Shown piece after piece: positions 21,233 to 28,720 of a stretch of DNA of 35,942 nt (positions are counted from its first letter, which is position 1; every line of letters begins with the position of its first letter). The DNA is from a virus: IMG/VR virus record IMGVR_UViG_3300022074_000158, positions 1 to 35,942 of that record; one strand, written 5' to 3'. The translations under genes were made by a program, and so were the position numbers. Under the pieces are notes generated by a model. It saw nothing but the letters and a program-made list of their open reading frames with translations. It did no database searches and had not been told where the DNA came from.

Positions 21233-21921
21233 TGGCTACATCAGGGACAACTACTTTTGATTTAAATATAGATGATATTATACAAGAGGCTTATGAAAGA
21301 TGTGGTGTAAGAACTAACTCTGGCTACGACTTAAAATCTGCAAGAAGAAGCTTAAATATACTTTTTTCTGAATGGGGAAACAGAGGTGTGCATTTATGGA
21401 AAGTAGAGTTAAAAGCACAAGTTTTAACAGCAGGTACAGCTACATATGACGCTCCTGCTAATGCAAACGATATTTTAGAGGCTTACATTTCTACAACTAC
21501 AACACAAACTGCTAATACTAATGACGTATCTTTAACAAAAATTAGTAGAAGCGAATATGCTGCTTTACCTAATAAAGGTTCAACAGGACAACCAAGTCAA
21601 TATTATATTGACAGACAAACTACTCCAAAAATAACTTTGTATCAAACTCCTGATGCTTCTACTTATACATGTGTCAAATATTATTATTTAAAAAGAATTG
21701 AAGATGCTGGTGCATATACTAATCAGGCAGATGTAGTATTTAGATTTATACCCTGTATGGTTGCAGGTCTTGCATATTATTTATCTATGAAAAGAAGTCC
21801 ACAATTAGTGCAACAAAATAAATTATTATACGAAGATGAATTAAATAGAGCACTAACTGAAGACGGACAAAGAACTTCTGTTTATATTGCTCCTCAATCT
21901 TTCTTTCCACAAGGTGCATAA
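21232..21921 (+). CDS. Head-tail adaptor, P22 gp4-like
   Basis: A 229-residue protein with the helical pattern of gp4-type adaptors: DIIQEAYERCGVR (15-27), SARRSLNILFSEWGNRGVHL (40-59), and TPKITLYQTPDASTYTCVKY in a beta part, then PCMVAGLAYYLSMKRSPQLV and DELNRALTEDGQRTS. In P22, gp4 extends the portal ring and closes the head. Position at the start of the neck and tail genes supports this. The family is common in short-tailed phages. Confidence 0.75.
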   Translation: MATSGTTTFDLNIDDIIQEAYERCGVRTNSGYDLKSARRSLNILFSEWGNRGVHLWKVELKAQVLTAGTATYDAPANANDILEAYISTTTTQTANTNDVSLTKISRSEYAALPNKGSTGQPSQYYIDRQTTPKITLYQTPDASTYTCVKYYYLKRIEDAGAYTNQADVVFRFIPCMVAGLAYYLSMKRSPQLVQQNKLLYEDELNRALTEDGQRTSVYIAPQSFFPQGA

Positions 21922-22301
21922 TGGCATATGCAAAAGGAAAACATGCAAAGGCAATATCTGATAGATCAGGTATGGCTTTTCCATATAATGAAATGGTAAA
22001 AGAGTGGAATGGATCTTTTGTACATAAATCAGAGTTTGAACCTAAACATCCACAAATAAGAAGAAAACATATTAAAGCTGATGCTATAGCTTTAGCTAAT
22101 GCTAGACCTAGACCTAAAGACGATAATCAAGATTTTCTTTTGTATATTAGTAATGGTTTTTTTGCTGAAACAGGAGATTCAGGAATAACTGGTGGTGCTA
22201 GTATGTTACCAAGTAATAGTGATAATATTTTAGGAACAAAACTAACCTCTTTTGAATTAAATGCGTCAATAGGAACTAATTTTAGTGTGGTGATTTCATG
22301 A
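21921..22301 (+). CDS. Conserved neck/structural protein (ISDRSG.AFPY type)
   Basis: A 126-residue protein with the conserved block KAISDRSGMAFPYNEMVKEW, then NGSFVHKSEFEPKHPQIRRK and an ALANARPRP segment. Many phages carry a protein with ISDRSG..FPY.EM..EWNG..VH.SE.E.KHPQ at this place in the neck region. I know no experimental function. The C-terminal half looks beta-rich and less conserved. It overlaps the adaptor by one base and the next gene by four. Confidence 0.75.
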   Translation: MAYAKGKHAKAISDRSGMAFPYNEMVKEWNGSFVHKSEFEPKHPQIRRKHIKADAIALANARPRPKDDNQDFLLYISNGFFAETGDSGITGGASMLPSNSDNILGTKLTSFELNASIGTNFSVVIS

Positions 22302-22948
22302 GTATTACACATTCAGCTTTTTTAACACAAGTTAGAAATTATACTGAAGTAGATTCTAACGTTTTATCAGATACTTTGATTGATCAATTTATCAGAAATA
22401 TTGAGTTAGATATAGCTGGTAAAGTAGATTATGATGATATAAGAGAGTATGCTATCACCTTAAATTCTGGAACTCAAAGATACATAAATATGCCAGATGA
22501 TTTAATTAGCATACGTTCTGTACAAATAATAAGTAACAACACTAGAGACTTTTTAGAAAAAAGGGACACCTCTTTTATCGCTGAATTTAATCCTACAAAT
22601 GCAACAGGTACTCCAAAATATTATGCAAATTGGAATGAATTAACAATAGTTGTAGCACCGGTACCAGATGTTAATTATGAAGTGCAAGTAAATTATATAA
22701 AAGACCCTGATCATTTTACATCAACAACAGATACATTTTTATCAAAGAACCAAGAAAATTTATTATTATATGGTGTTTTAGTTGAATGTTTTAGTTATTT
22801 AAAAGGCCCAGCTGATATGTACAAACTGTACGTAGATAAGTATAATGAAAATATACAGTCATTTATGCTTACACAAATGGGTAAACGTAGACGTGCTGAT
22901 TATGATGACGGGGTTATGAGATTGCCAGTGCAATCACCATCCCCATAA
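22298..22948 (+). CDS. Phage adaptor/connector-like structural protein
   Basis: A 216-residue protein. Helical start with a SDTLIDQFIRNIELDIAGKV stretch, then a beta part including YINMPDDLISIRSVQI and TGTPKYYANWNELTIVVAPV, and a C-terminal helix with YKLYVDKYNENIQSFMLTQM. The pattern of N-terminal helix, a P.D...I......., then YA......L.V.P.P......V.YI..P is common to tail and adaptor proteins that sit next to gp4-type proteins. I infer a role in joining head and tail. It overlaps the upstream gene by 4 bases. Confidence 0.65.
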   Translation: MSITHSAFLTQVRNYTEVDSNVLSDTLIDQFIRNIELDIAGKVDYDDIREYAITLNSGTQRYINMPDDLISIRSVQIISNNTRDFLEKRDTSFIAEFNPTNATGTPKYYANWNELTIVVAPVPDVNYEVQVNYIKDPDHFTSTTDTFLSKNQENLLLYGVLVECFSYLKGPADMYKLYVDKYNENIQSFMLTQMGKRRRADYDDGVMRLPVQSPSP

Positions 22949-22965
22949 CTTATAGGAGAAAAAAT

Positions 22966-23403
22966 ATGGCAATAACAACAAGTGCAGTGTGTAATGTTTT
23001 TAAAACAGATGTTTTAAAAGGCGTTCATAATTTTACAAATCCTGGAGGAAACACTTTTAAATTATCTATGTATACTTCAAGTGCTACTTTAGGTAAATCA
23101 ACTACTTCTTTTACAACTGACAATCAAGTATCTTCACCATCTGGCTATACAAGTGGCGGTAAGGCTTTAGCTGCGGTAACACCAACTTTAAGCACAGATA
23201 CTGCTGTTGTAGACTTTGCAGATTTATCTTTTGTAGGAGTATCACTCACAGCAAGAGGAGCTTTAATTTATAATGATTCAGCTACTGGTGATCCAGCAGT
23301 TGCAGTTTTAGATTTTGGTGGAGATAAAACAGCTACTTCAGGTACATTTACAATACAGTTTCCTACTGCTAATGCTTCAGATGCTATTATAAGAATAGCT
23401 TAA
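22966..23403 (+). CDS. Conserved tail-associated structural protein, 145 residues
   Basis: A beta-rich protein with FKTDVLKGVHNFTNPGGNTF, KLSMYTSSATL, SGYTSGGKAL and ARGALIYNDSATGDPAVAVL, then DFGGDKTATSGTFTIQFP. These blocks (CN.FK...L.G.HNF, FKLALYT..A.L, Y..GG..L, RGALIYN, LDFG.DK) match a very common phage virion protein in marine and other tailed phages. The exact place in the virion is not known to me. A GGAGAA site eight bases before the ATG. Confidence 0.8.
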   Translation: MAITTSAVCNVFKTDVLKGVHNFTNPGGNTFKLSMYTSSATLGKSTTSFTTDNQVSSPSGYTSGGKALAAVTPTLSTDTAVVDFADLSFVGVSLTARGALIYNDSATGDPAVAVLDFGGDKTATSGTFTIQFPTANASDAIIRIA

Positions 23404-23418
23404 TAACAGAGGTGATTT

Positions 23419-24501
23419 GTGACTACTAGAACTTTTACAGTCACAGTAGTAAATGTTAGTGGTAATAATAAATATTTTATTGACGGAGTACAACAAGCCA
23501 CACTAACATTAGCTGAAGGTGGCACATATGTATTTAACTGGTCAGCTGCAACAAGTCATCCATTAAGATTTTCTACTACCTCTGATGGTACACACAGTGG
23601 TGGTAGTGAATACACTACTGGTGTAACAAAAGACGATGTAAATTATCTCACTACTATTCAAGTAGCAGATTCTGCTCCTACATTATATTATTATTGTCAA
23701 TACCATTCAAATATGGGTGGTCAAATCAATACGGAGTTAGCTACAACCTGGGGTTTATTAGCCTGGGGTGATGGAGCATGGGGTGATCAAAATGATACAT
23801 CCATATCGGTTACTGGAGTATCATCTACTTCAGCTGTGGGATCTGTAACGATTGATGCAGAAATAGGTGAAGGTTGGGGTCGAGGAACATGGGGTAACAG
23901 AGTTTGGGGAGGCGCTTATTCTGTTATACCAACAGGCGTAAGTATGACCTCTGCTGTGGGAACAGTTACACCAACTGTATCTGAAACTGTCGCTGTGTCA
24001 GGCGTGTCTACAACATCAGCTGTTGGTAGTGTTACTACTACACAAGGTGTTGAGATTACTCCTACTGGTTTAGGTCTTACAGGTTCTGTAGGTACAGTAG
24101 ATTTTGATGGTGACGCTACAACAGGAACAACAGGTGTAGCAATGACATCAGCTGTGGGTACATCAATAGTTGCTCCAATAACATTAGTAGATGTTACAGG
24201 TGTAGCGGCAACTACTTCAGTTGGAGATGTTACTTTATTAATTACCGGAGTTACTAATGTTACAGGTGTAGCAGCAACAAGTGCAGTTGGTTCTATAACA
24301 CCAGTTTCAGGATATGATGTAACGGGAGTAGCAGCAACAAGTGCAGTTGGCACTCCAGCAGAGGTAACGGGTACTGGAATAGTAGATGATGTTACTGGAG
24401 TAGTATTGACGAGTAATGTTGGAAGTGTAATAATAATAGCATGGAACAGAGTAGATACTGGGACACCAGTTACCTGGACTAAGATAACAACAGCGGCATA
24501 A
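23419..24501 (+). CDS. Cupredoxin-like domain plus nine TGV.(A/S)TSAVG repeats
   Basis: A 360-residue protein with GTG start. Residues 1-105 look like a cupredoxin: GGTYVFNWS, then SHPLRFSTTSDGTHSGGSEY and LYYYCQYHSNMGG. H47, C93, H96 and M99 are placed as type-1 copper ligands, and C-x2-H-x2-M is the short ligand loop seen in amicyanin. Two Trp-Gly patches follow (AWGDGAWGD and WGRGTWGNRVWGG). From about 131 to 340 nine copies of a repeat such as VTGVAATSAVGSV line up, spaced by short linkers. It lies among tail genes, so it is probably a fibre or appendage protein. Copper binding is inference from the ligand set. Confidence 0.8.
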   Translation: MTTRTFTVTVVNVSGNNKYFIDGVQQATLTLAEGGTYVFNWSAATSHPLRFSTTSDGTHSGGSEYTTGVTKDDVNYLTTIQVADSAPTLYYYCQYHSNMGGQINTELATTWGLLAWGDGAWGDQNDTSISVTGVSSTSAVGSVTIDAEIGEGWGRGTWGNRVWGGAYSVIPTGVSMTSAVGTVTPTVSETVAVSGVSTTSAVGSVTTTQGVEITPTGLGLTGSVGTVDFDGDATTGTTGVAMTSAVGTSIVAPITLVDVTGVAATTSVGDVTLLITGVTNVTGVAATSAVGSITPVSGYDVTGVAATSAVGTPAEVTGTGIVDDVTGVVLTSNVGSVIIIAWNRVDTGTPVTWTKITTAA

Positions 24502-24514
24502 AAAAGGATAAAAT

Positions 24515-25429
24515 ATGGCATCTACATACTCATCAGATTTAAAACTGGAACTCATGGCTACTGGTGAAAACGCTGGTACATGGGGAACAAAAACAAATAA
24601 TAATTTAAATTTAGTACAACAAGCAATAGGTGGTTTTGAGCAAGTAACAGTTGGTAGTGGAGCAACAGTTGCACTTGCAATGACCGATGGCACTGTATCA
24701 AACGCAAGAAACATGGTTGTTAAAGTGGCTTCTGTTACCCTATCAGGGGCCACTGTCTTAACAGTTCCTGACAGCATTGAGAAAATGTATATCTTTGATG
24801 TGACAGCAGTTACAAATCCAACAAACTTAACTATTAAAACTGCAAGTGGTACTGGCTTTTCTCCAGACCAACAAAAAATATATTTTGCTTATGCAGACGG
24901 AACGAACATTGTTGAAGTATCATTAGATACTTTAGGTGGTGCAATAGGAACAGCAAGTTTACCAACAGTAACAGTAGCAAAAGGTGGCACAGGATCAACA
25001 AGTGCTAGTGATGCAAGAACTGCATTAGGTTTAGCAATCGGAAGTGATGTTCAAGCATATAATGCTGATACAGTTTTTAAAGATGTAGCAAATACTTTTA
25101 CTGCTGGTCAAAGAGGAGCTACACAAACTGCAAACGCAACTGGTTCAACTACGCTAGACTTCGATTTGTATCAGAACTTCGTCTTGACTTTTACTGGTAA
25201 CGTGACTTTAGCTAATCCTTCTACTGAGTCAGTAGGACAATCTGGTATTATTATGATCATACAAGATGGCACTGGTAGTAGAACATTAAGTTTAGGTACA
25301 GATTATGAAACTGCTGGAGGGGCAGGATTAACTATATCAACTGCTGCATCATCCGTAGATATTCTACCTTATTTTGTTCAAAGTGCCTCTAACATTTTGT
25401 TAGGAACACCACAACTTGCATTTGCATAG
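24515..25429 (+). CDS. Tail fibre protein
   Basis: A 304-residue protein. The start YSSDLKLELMATGENAGTWG, then TKTNNNLNLVQQAIGGFEQV, is a well-conserved tail-fibre N-terminal pattern (L.LELM..GE.AGTWG..TN.N). Beta-rich sequence follows, then TVTVAKGGTGSTSASDARTA, a collar-like motif (GGTG.TSA..AR..LG) common in fibres, and a beta-rich end. It is expected to attach near the tail nozzle and reach out to host receptors, alone or with the following LamG-like and SPRY-like proteins. The start is ATG 24515, with AAAGGA upstream. Confidence 0.8.
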   Translation: MASTYSSDLKLELMATGENAGTWGTKTNNNLNLVQQAIGGFEQVTVGSGATVALAMTDGTVSNARNMVVKVASVTLSGATVLTVPDSIEKMYIFDVTAVTNPTNLTIKTASGTGFSPDQQKIYFAYADGTNIVEVSLDTLGGAIGTASLPTVTVAKGGTGSTSASDARTALGLAIGSDVQAYNADTVFKDVANTFTAGQRGATQTANATGSTTLDFDLYQNFVLTFTGNVTLANPSTESVGQSGIIMIIQDGTGSRTLSLGTDYETAGGAGLTISTAASSVDILPYFVQSASNILLGTPQLAFA

Positions 25430-25441
25430 GAGATATTACTA

Positions 25442-26236
25442 GTGCCAGTTCAAGGTCAATTTTTTCAAAAGTCTGCAAGTGATACTGGGTTTTACTCTTA
25501 TCAAATCGAACAAAGCATGGTTCAAAATCATGGTACAGCAGCTTATTTAAGTAGAACACTTGGAACAGCCACAAGTAGAGATACTTTTACAATTAGTTTA
25601 TGGGTGAAAAGACATACTGAATTAGACAGTAGTTCAAAAACAACAATTTTTACTGGTGGCACAAGTGGTAGCCAATATTCTTTTACTGGTTTTGGTAATG
25701 ACAATGCAATACAAATGGATTTACAAACTACTATGGGAAGTACTGGTTCAACTGATCAACAGTTTGAAGACTTTAGTGCTTGGTATCATTTGTTGTATAG
25801 ATTTGATACTTCACAATCAACACAAGACGATAGAATTAGAGTGTATGTTAATGGAACACAATTGACAGGATTTAATTTAGGTAACGTATCACAAGATGAA
25901 GATGTGCCACATTGGAATGCAGCTGAAGCATTTTATATAGGACAAAAAAACGGAATAGGTCACGCATCTGATGGTACTAATTTATATTACGCAGAGTTTT
26001 TATTTTTTGATGGACAATCTTATGCTCCGACTGAGGTCGCTCAAAGTAAGAACGGAATTTGGATTCCAAAGAATCCGAGTGGTTTATCATTTGGTAATAA
26101 TGGGTTCCATCTGAGATTTGCCGAGGGAGCTATTGGTACAGATAGCAGTGGAAATGGAAATGATTTTTCTGCTACTAATATAGATAATGATAATATTACA
26201 TTAGATTCACCAACCAACGGAGCAGGAAGTACATAA
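25442..26236 (+). CDS. Tail fibre, LamG/concanavalin-like part
   Basis: A 264-residue protein with GTG start at 25442 and GGAGAT upstream. TSRDTFTISLWVKRHTEL, a YHLLYRFDTSQSTQDDRIRV stretch with VYVNGTQLT, and later YAEFLFFDGQSYAPTEVA, show a LamG-like beta sandwich that often binds sugars. The end includes GNDFSATNIDNDNITLDSPT. In the fibres I know of this type, DSPTN is followed in the same chain by NF...NPL, the start of an SPRY-like domain. Here that part is the next ORF, joined by TAATG. So the fibre looks split into two polypeptides. Host recognition is the likely job. Confidence 0.75.
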   Translation: MPVQGQFFQKSASDTGFYSYQIEQSMVQNHGTAAYLSRTLGTATSRDTFTISLWVKRHTELDSSSKTTIFTGGTSGSQYSFTGFGNDNAIQMDLQTTMGSTGSTDQQFEDFSAWYHLLYRFDTSQSTQDDRIRVYVNGTQLTGFNLGNVSQDEDVPHWNAAEAFYIGQKNGIGHASDGTNLYYAEFLFFDGQSYAPTEVAQSKNGIWIPKNPSGLSFGNNGFHLRFAEGAIGTDSSGNGNDFSATNIDNDNITLDSPTNGAGST

Positions 26237-28065
26237 TGACAACTAATTCAAATTTTTGTGTTTTAAATCCATTAGGACAACAAGCTGGTTCAACTGATGT
26301 GTCAAATAGGCAAAATGGTTTTACTGGCAGTAATTTAAAATATACTAATATCAGTAATGAAACCACATTAGGAACTTTTGGAGTTACTTCTGGTAAATGG
26401 TATTTTGAAGTTTACGTAAACAATTTTAATTCTGATAATGGTATGATTATAGGTTGGTGTAATGACTTTTTTAATATAGATACAGAGTTAGGATATAACA
26501 ATATTACACAACCAAGTGGAGCACAAGCATTTGGATTATATTCACAAAATCAAACATGTTTATATGGGCCTGGAAATGGCAGTAGCTCTTATAATAAAAG
26601 TTATGGTAGTGGTACTCCTACTAACGGAGATATAATAAGAATTTGGTTAGATGCAGATAATGGTAGATTTTGGGGTGGATTAAATGGAACAATACATAAT
26701 TCTGGCGATCCTTCTGCTGGTACTAATTGGGGGTTTGGCACTGGAGGTTCTCCACACAATGTAGCTATGACAACACGAAGATTATTTCCAGCCATAGGTA
26801 ATTGGTCTGCTGCTGATGCTGAAGTCACATTTAATTTTGGACAAGATAGTACATTTCTCGGAGCAACTACCGCTGGTACAGAAGTGGATGGAAATGGCAG
26901 GGGTTCGTTCAAATACTCTACAGAGGGGTTTTTAGCCTTATGTTCAGCTAATTTACCAGTTGCTGATGCTATTAGTCCAGCAGAAACTGATGATGATTAT
27001 GTTGGTGGTAAACAATTTGGTATCGTACAATACACAGGTAACTCTACAACAGGACAGTCAATAACAGGATTAGGCTTCAAGCCTGATGTTATCTGGGCAA
27101 AGTGTAGTAGTCATTCCCAAAATAATCAATTATTTCATTCACAAGTTTTAAATAGTAGAAGTCCAACTCCTACTCCATTTATGTTTCAAATGGATACAAC
27201 CTCTCGTATCGATGATACGGCACAAGGTAATAATAATCCTATGATTTCAAGTTTTGATTCTGATGGTTTTACATTAGGCACAAGTGGAAGTGGACCTAAC
27301 GATAACGGAAGAACTTATGTTGCTTGGTGTTGGAGAGCAAAAGCTGCAACAACAGTAACAAACAATGATGGTGCTAGAGAATCAACTATACAAGTAAATT
27401 CTGATATAGGGTTTAGTACAGGAACGTATACAGGAAATTTATCTGGATCTGGTACAGCTACAGTAGGACATGGTTTGGGTAAAGCTCCAGAACTAATCAT
27501 AAGTATGAGATCAGATGGTAACAGCCAAAGAATTTATAGACACGTTGGTTTAGATGATCAAAATTATGTATTACAAGTTGAAACTACTGGATCTCAAACA
27601 AGCAAATCAGGAAATGGCAGTATGTCGGCAGTTAGTGCGACTACCTTTGATACTAATTATACGGATGGATTAAATACAAATGGACATACTTTTATATTTA
27701 TGGCTTGGACATCAATACCAGGTTTCTCAGCTTTTGGTCGGTATCATGGAAACTCCAATGCAAATGGTGTGTACATACATACTGGCTTTCGCCCAAAATT
27801 AGTACAGCTACGAAGAATAGATGGTAGTGGTTCGTTCTTAGTATCTGATGCATTAAGAAGACCATTCAATGATGGTACACATAGAGAACTATATTGGAAT
27901 AGTACAAGTGCAGAAGCTACTGGAGCAGATAGTCACGATGGTGTAGATTATTTTGCTAATGGTTTTAGACTAAAAGGAACTAATGCTGGTTGTAATGGTA
28001 GTGGTAGTGAGTATGTCTACTCTGCTTGGGCAGAAAGTCCGTTCAAATTTCCCAATGCTTTTTAA
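26236..28065 (+). CDS. Tail fibre, SPRY-like and distal part
   Basis: A 609-residue protein starting MTTNSNFCVLNPLGQQ, where homologous fibres continue from the LamG-like domain. SGKWYFEVYVNN, a GWCNDFF segment and GDIIRIWLDADNGRFWGGLN match an SPRY/B30.2-like sandwich (about 50-215). From about 250 FGIVQYTGNSTTGQSITGLG and FKPDVIWAKC begin a second beta module found in many marine fibres, with HGLGKAPELIISMRS as a second copy of the GLG..P...I...R theme. The third, FAFGRYHGN-like (GFSAFGRYHGNSNANG, then TGFRPKLVQLRR), is another copy. It probably trimerises and binds host surface sugars. It overlaps the preceding gene by one base. Confidence 0.75.
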   Translation: MTTNSNFCVLNPLGQQAGSTDVSNRQNGFTGSNLKYTNISNETTLGTFGVTSGKWYFEVYVNNFNSDNGMIIGWCNDFFNIDTELGYNNITQPSGAQAFGLYSQNQTCLYGPGNGSSSYNKSYGSGTPTNGDIIRIWLDADNGRFWGGLNGTIHNSGDPSAGTNWGFGTGGSPHNVAMTTRRLFPAIGNWSAADAEVTFNFGQDSTFLGATTAGTEVDGNGRGSFKYSTEGFLALCSANLPVADAISPAETDDDYVGGKQFGIVQYTGNSTTGQSITGLGFKPDVIWAKCSSHSQNNQLFHSQVLNSRSPTPTPFMFQMDTTSRIDDTAQGNNNPMISSFDSDGFTLGTSGSGPNDNGRTYVAWCWRAKAATTVTNNDGARESTIQVNSDIGFSTGTYTGNLSGSGTATVGHGLGKAPELIISMRSDGNSQRIYRHVGLDDQNYVLQVETTGSQTSKSGNGSMSAVSATTFDTNYTDGLNTNGHTFIFMAWTSIPGFSAFGRYHGNSNANGVYIHTGFRPKLVQLRRIDGSGSFLVSDALRRPFNDGTHRELYWNSTSAEATGADSHDGVDYFANGFRLKGTNAGCNGSGSEYVYSAWAESPFKFPNAF

Positions 28066-28077
28066 GGAGGTGATAAT

Positions 28078-28716
28078 ATGTGGGGTTTAGTAAACGATAA
28101 AAATGAAATAACAGAAATAATTAAAGTTCCTAGGAATATTACAATAAACGATGTAAAACATTCTAGAGATATTTTTGGTGCTTGGTCTTGGTCAGAATTA
28201 AATGCCATAGGTATTTATACGATAGAACCAGGAACTAAGGGTAATGATAGATTTGAGTATACCTCTGGACCAACTTATGTTTTTGATAGTTCAAATAAAA
28301 AAATTACTACTACTTATAAAATTACAGAAAAACCTTTAGACGATGTTCCTGTTACAAATGAAGATGGTAGCAAAGTATTAGATAGTGAGGGTAATCAAGT
28401 AATAGATTATGGTTTGAAAACACTAGCTAAAAAAAGAGCTAAAATTAGAGCATATGCTTTAATTAAAGAGTTTGACTGGCTGGTGCAAAGAGTTACTATG
28501 GATAGTAGTGCAACCATACCTAGTGCAGTAACAACGTATTGTGCCGCAATAAGAAAAGATTGTGGTGATATTTGCACAGCAATAGATGATGCAAAAGATA
28601 TGACAGCTTTTAAAGCATTGTATACTGATGAATTTAATAGTGATGGTTCACTTAAAACTTTAAACAGAATAGATAGGTGGACATCAGATTCTACTGTAAC
28701 TGACTATTTAAGATAA
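28078..28716 (+). CDS. Tail-fibre-associated protein, 212 residues
   Basis: The gene has a perfect ribosome site, AAGGAGGTGAT at 28064-28074, which overlaps the stop region of the fibre gene. The protein begins WGLVNDKNEITEIIKVPRNI and includes FGAWSWSELNAIGIY, which in phage proteins marks a short domain that follows fibres. The C-terminal half is helical (KKRAKIRAYALIKEFDWLVQ, then TTYCAAIRKDCGDICTAIDD), like small fibre-associated proteins and chaperones. A chaperone or a tail-tip attachment role is likely. I cannot choose between them. Confidence 0.65.
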   Translation: MWGLVNDKNEITEIIKVPRNITINDVKHSRDIFGAWSWSELNAIGIYTIEPGTKGNDRFEYTSGPTYVFDSSNKKITTTYKITEKPLDDVPVTNEDGSKVLDSEGNQVIDYGLKTLAKKRAKIRAYALIKEFDWLVQRVTMDSSATIPSAVTTYCAAIRKDCGDICTAIDDAKDMTAFKALYTDEFNSDGSLKTLNRIDRWTSDSTVTDYLR

Positions 28717-28720
28717 TGTT

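Noticed and set aside
23916-24521. 201-residue minus-strand ORF
   Set aside because: Antisense shadow of the TGV.(A/S)TSAVG repeats. No ribosome site, and no other minus-strand gene exists in the window.
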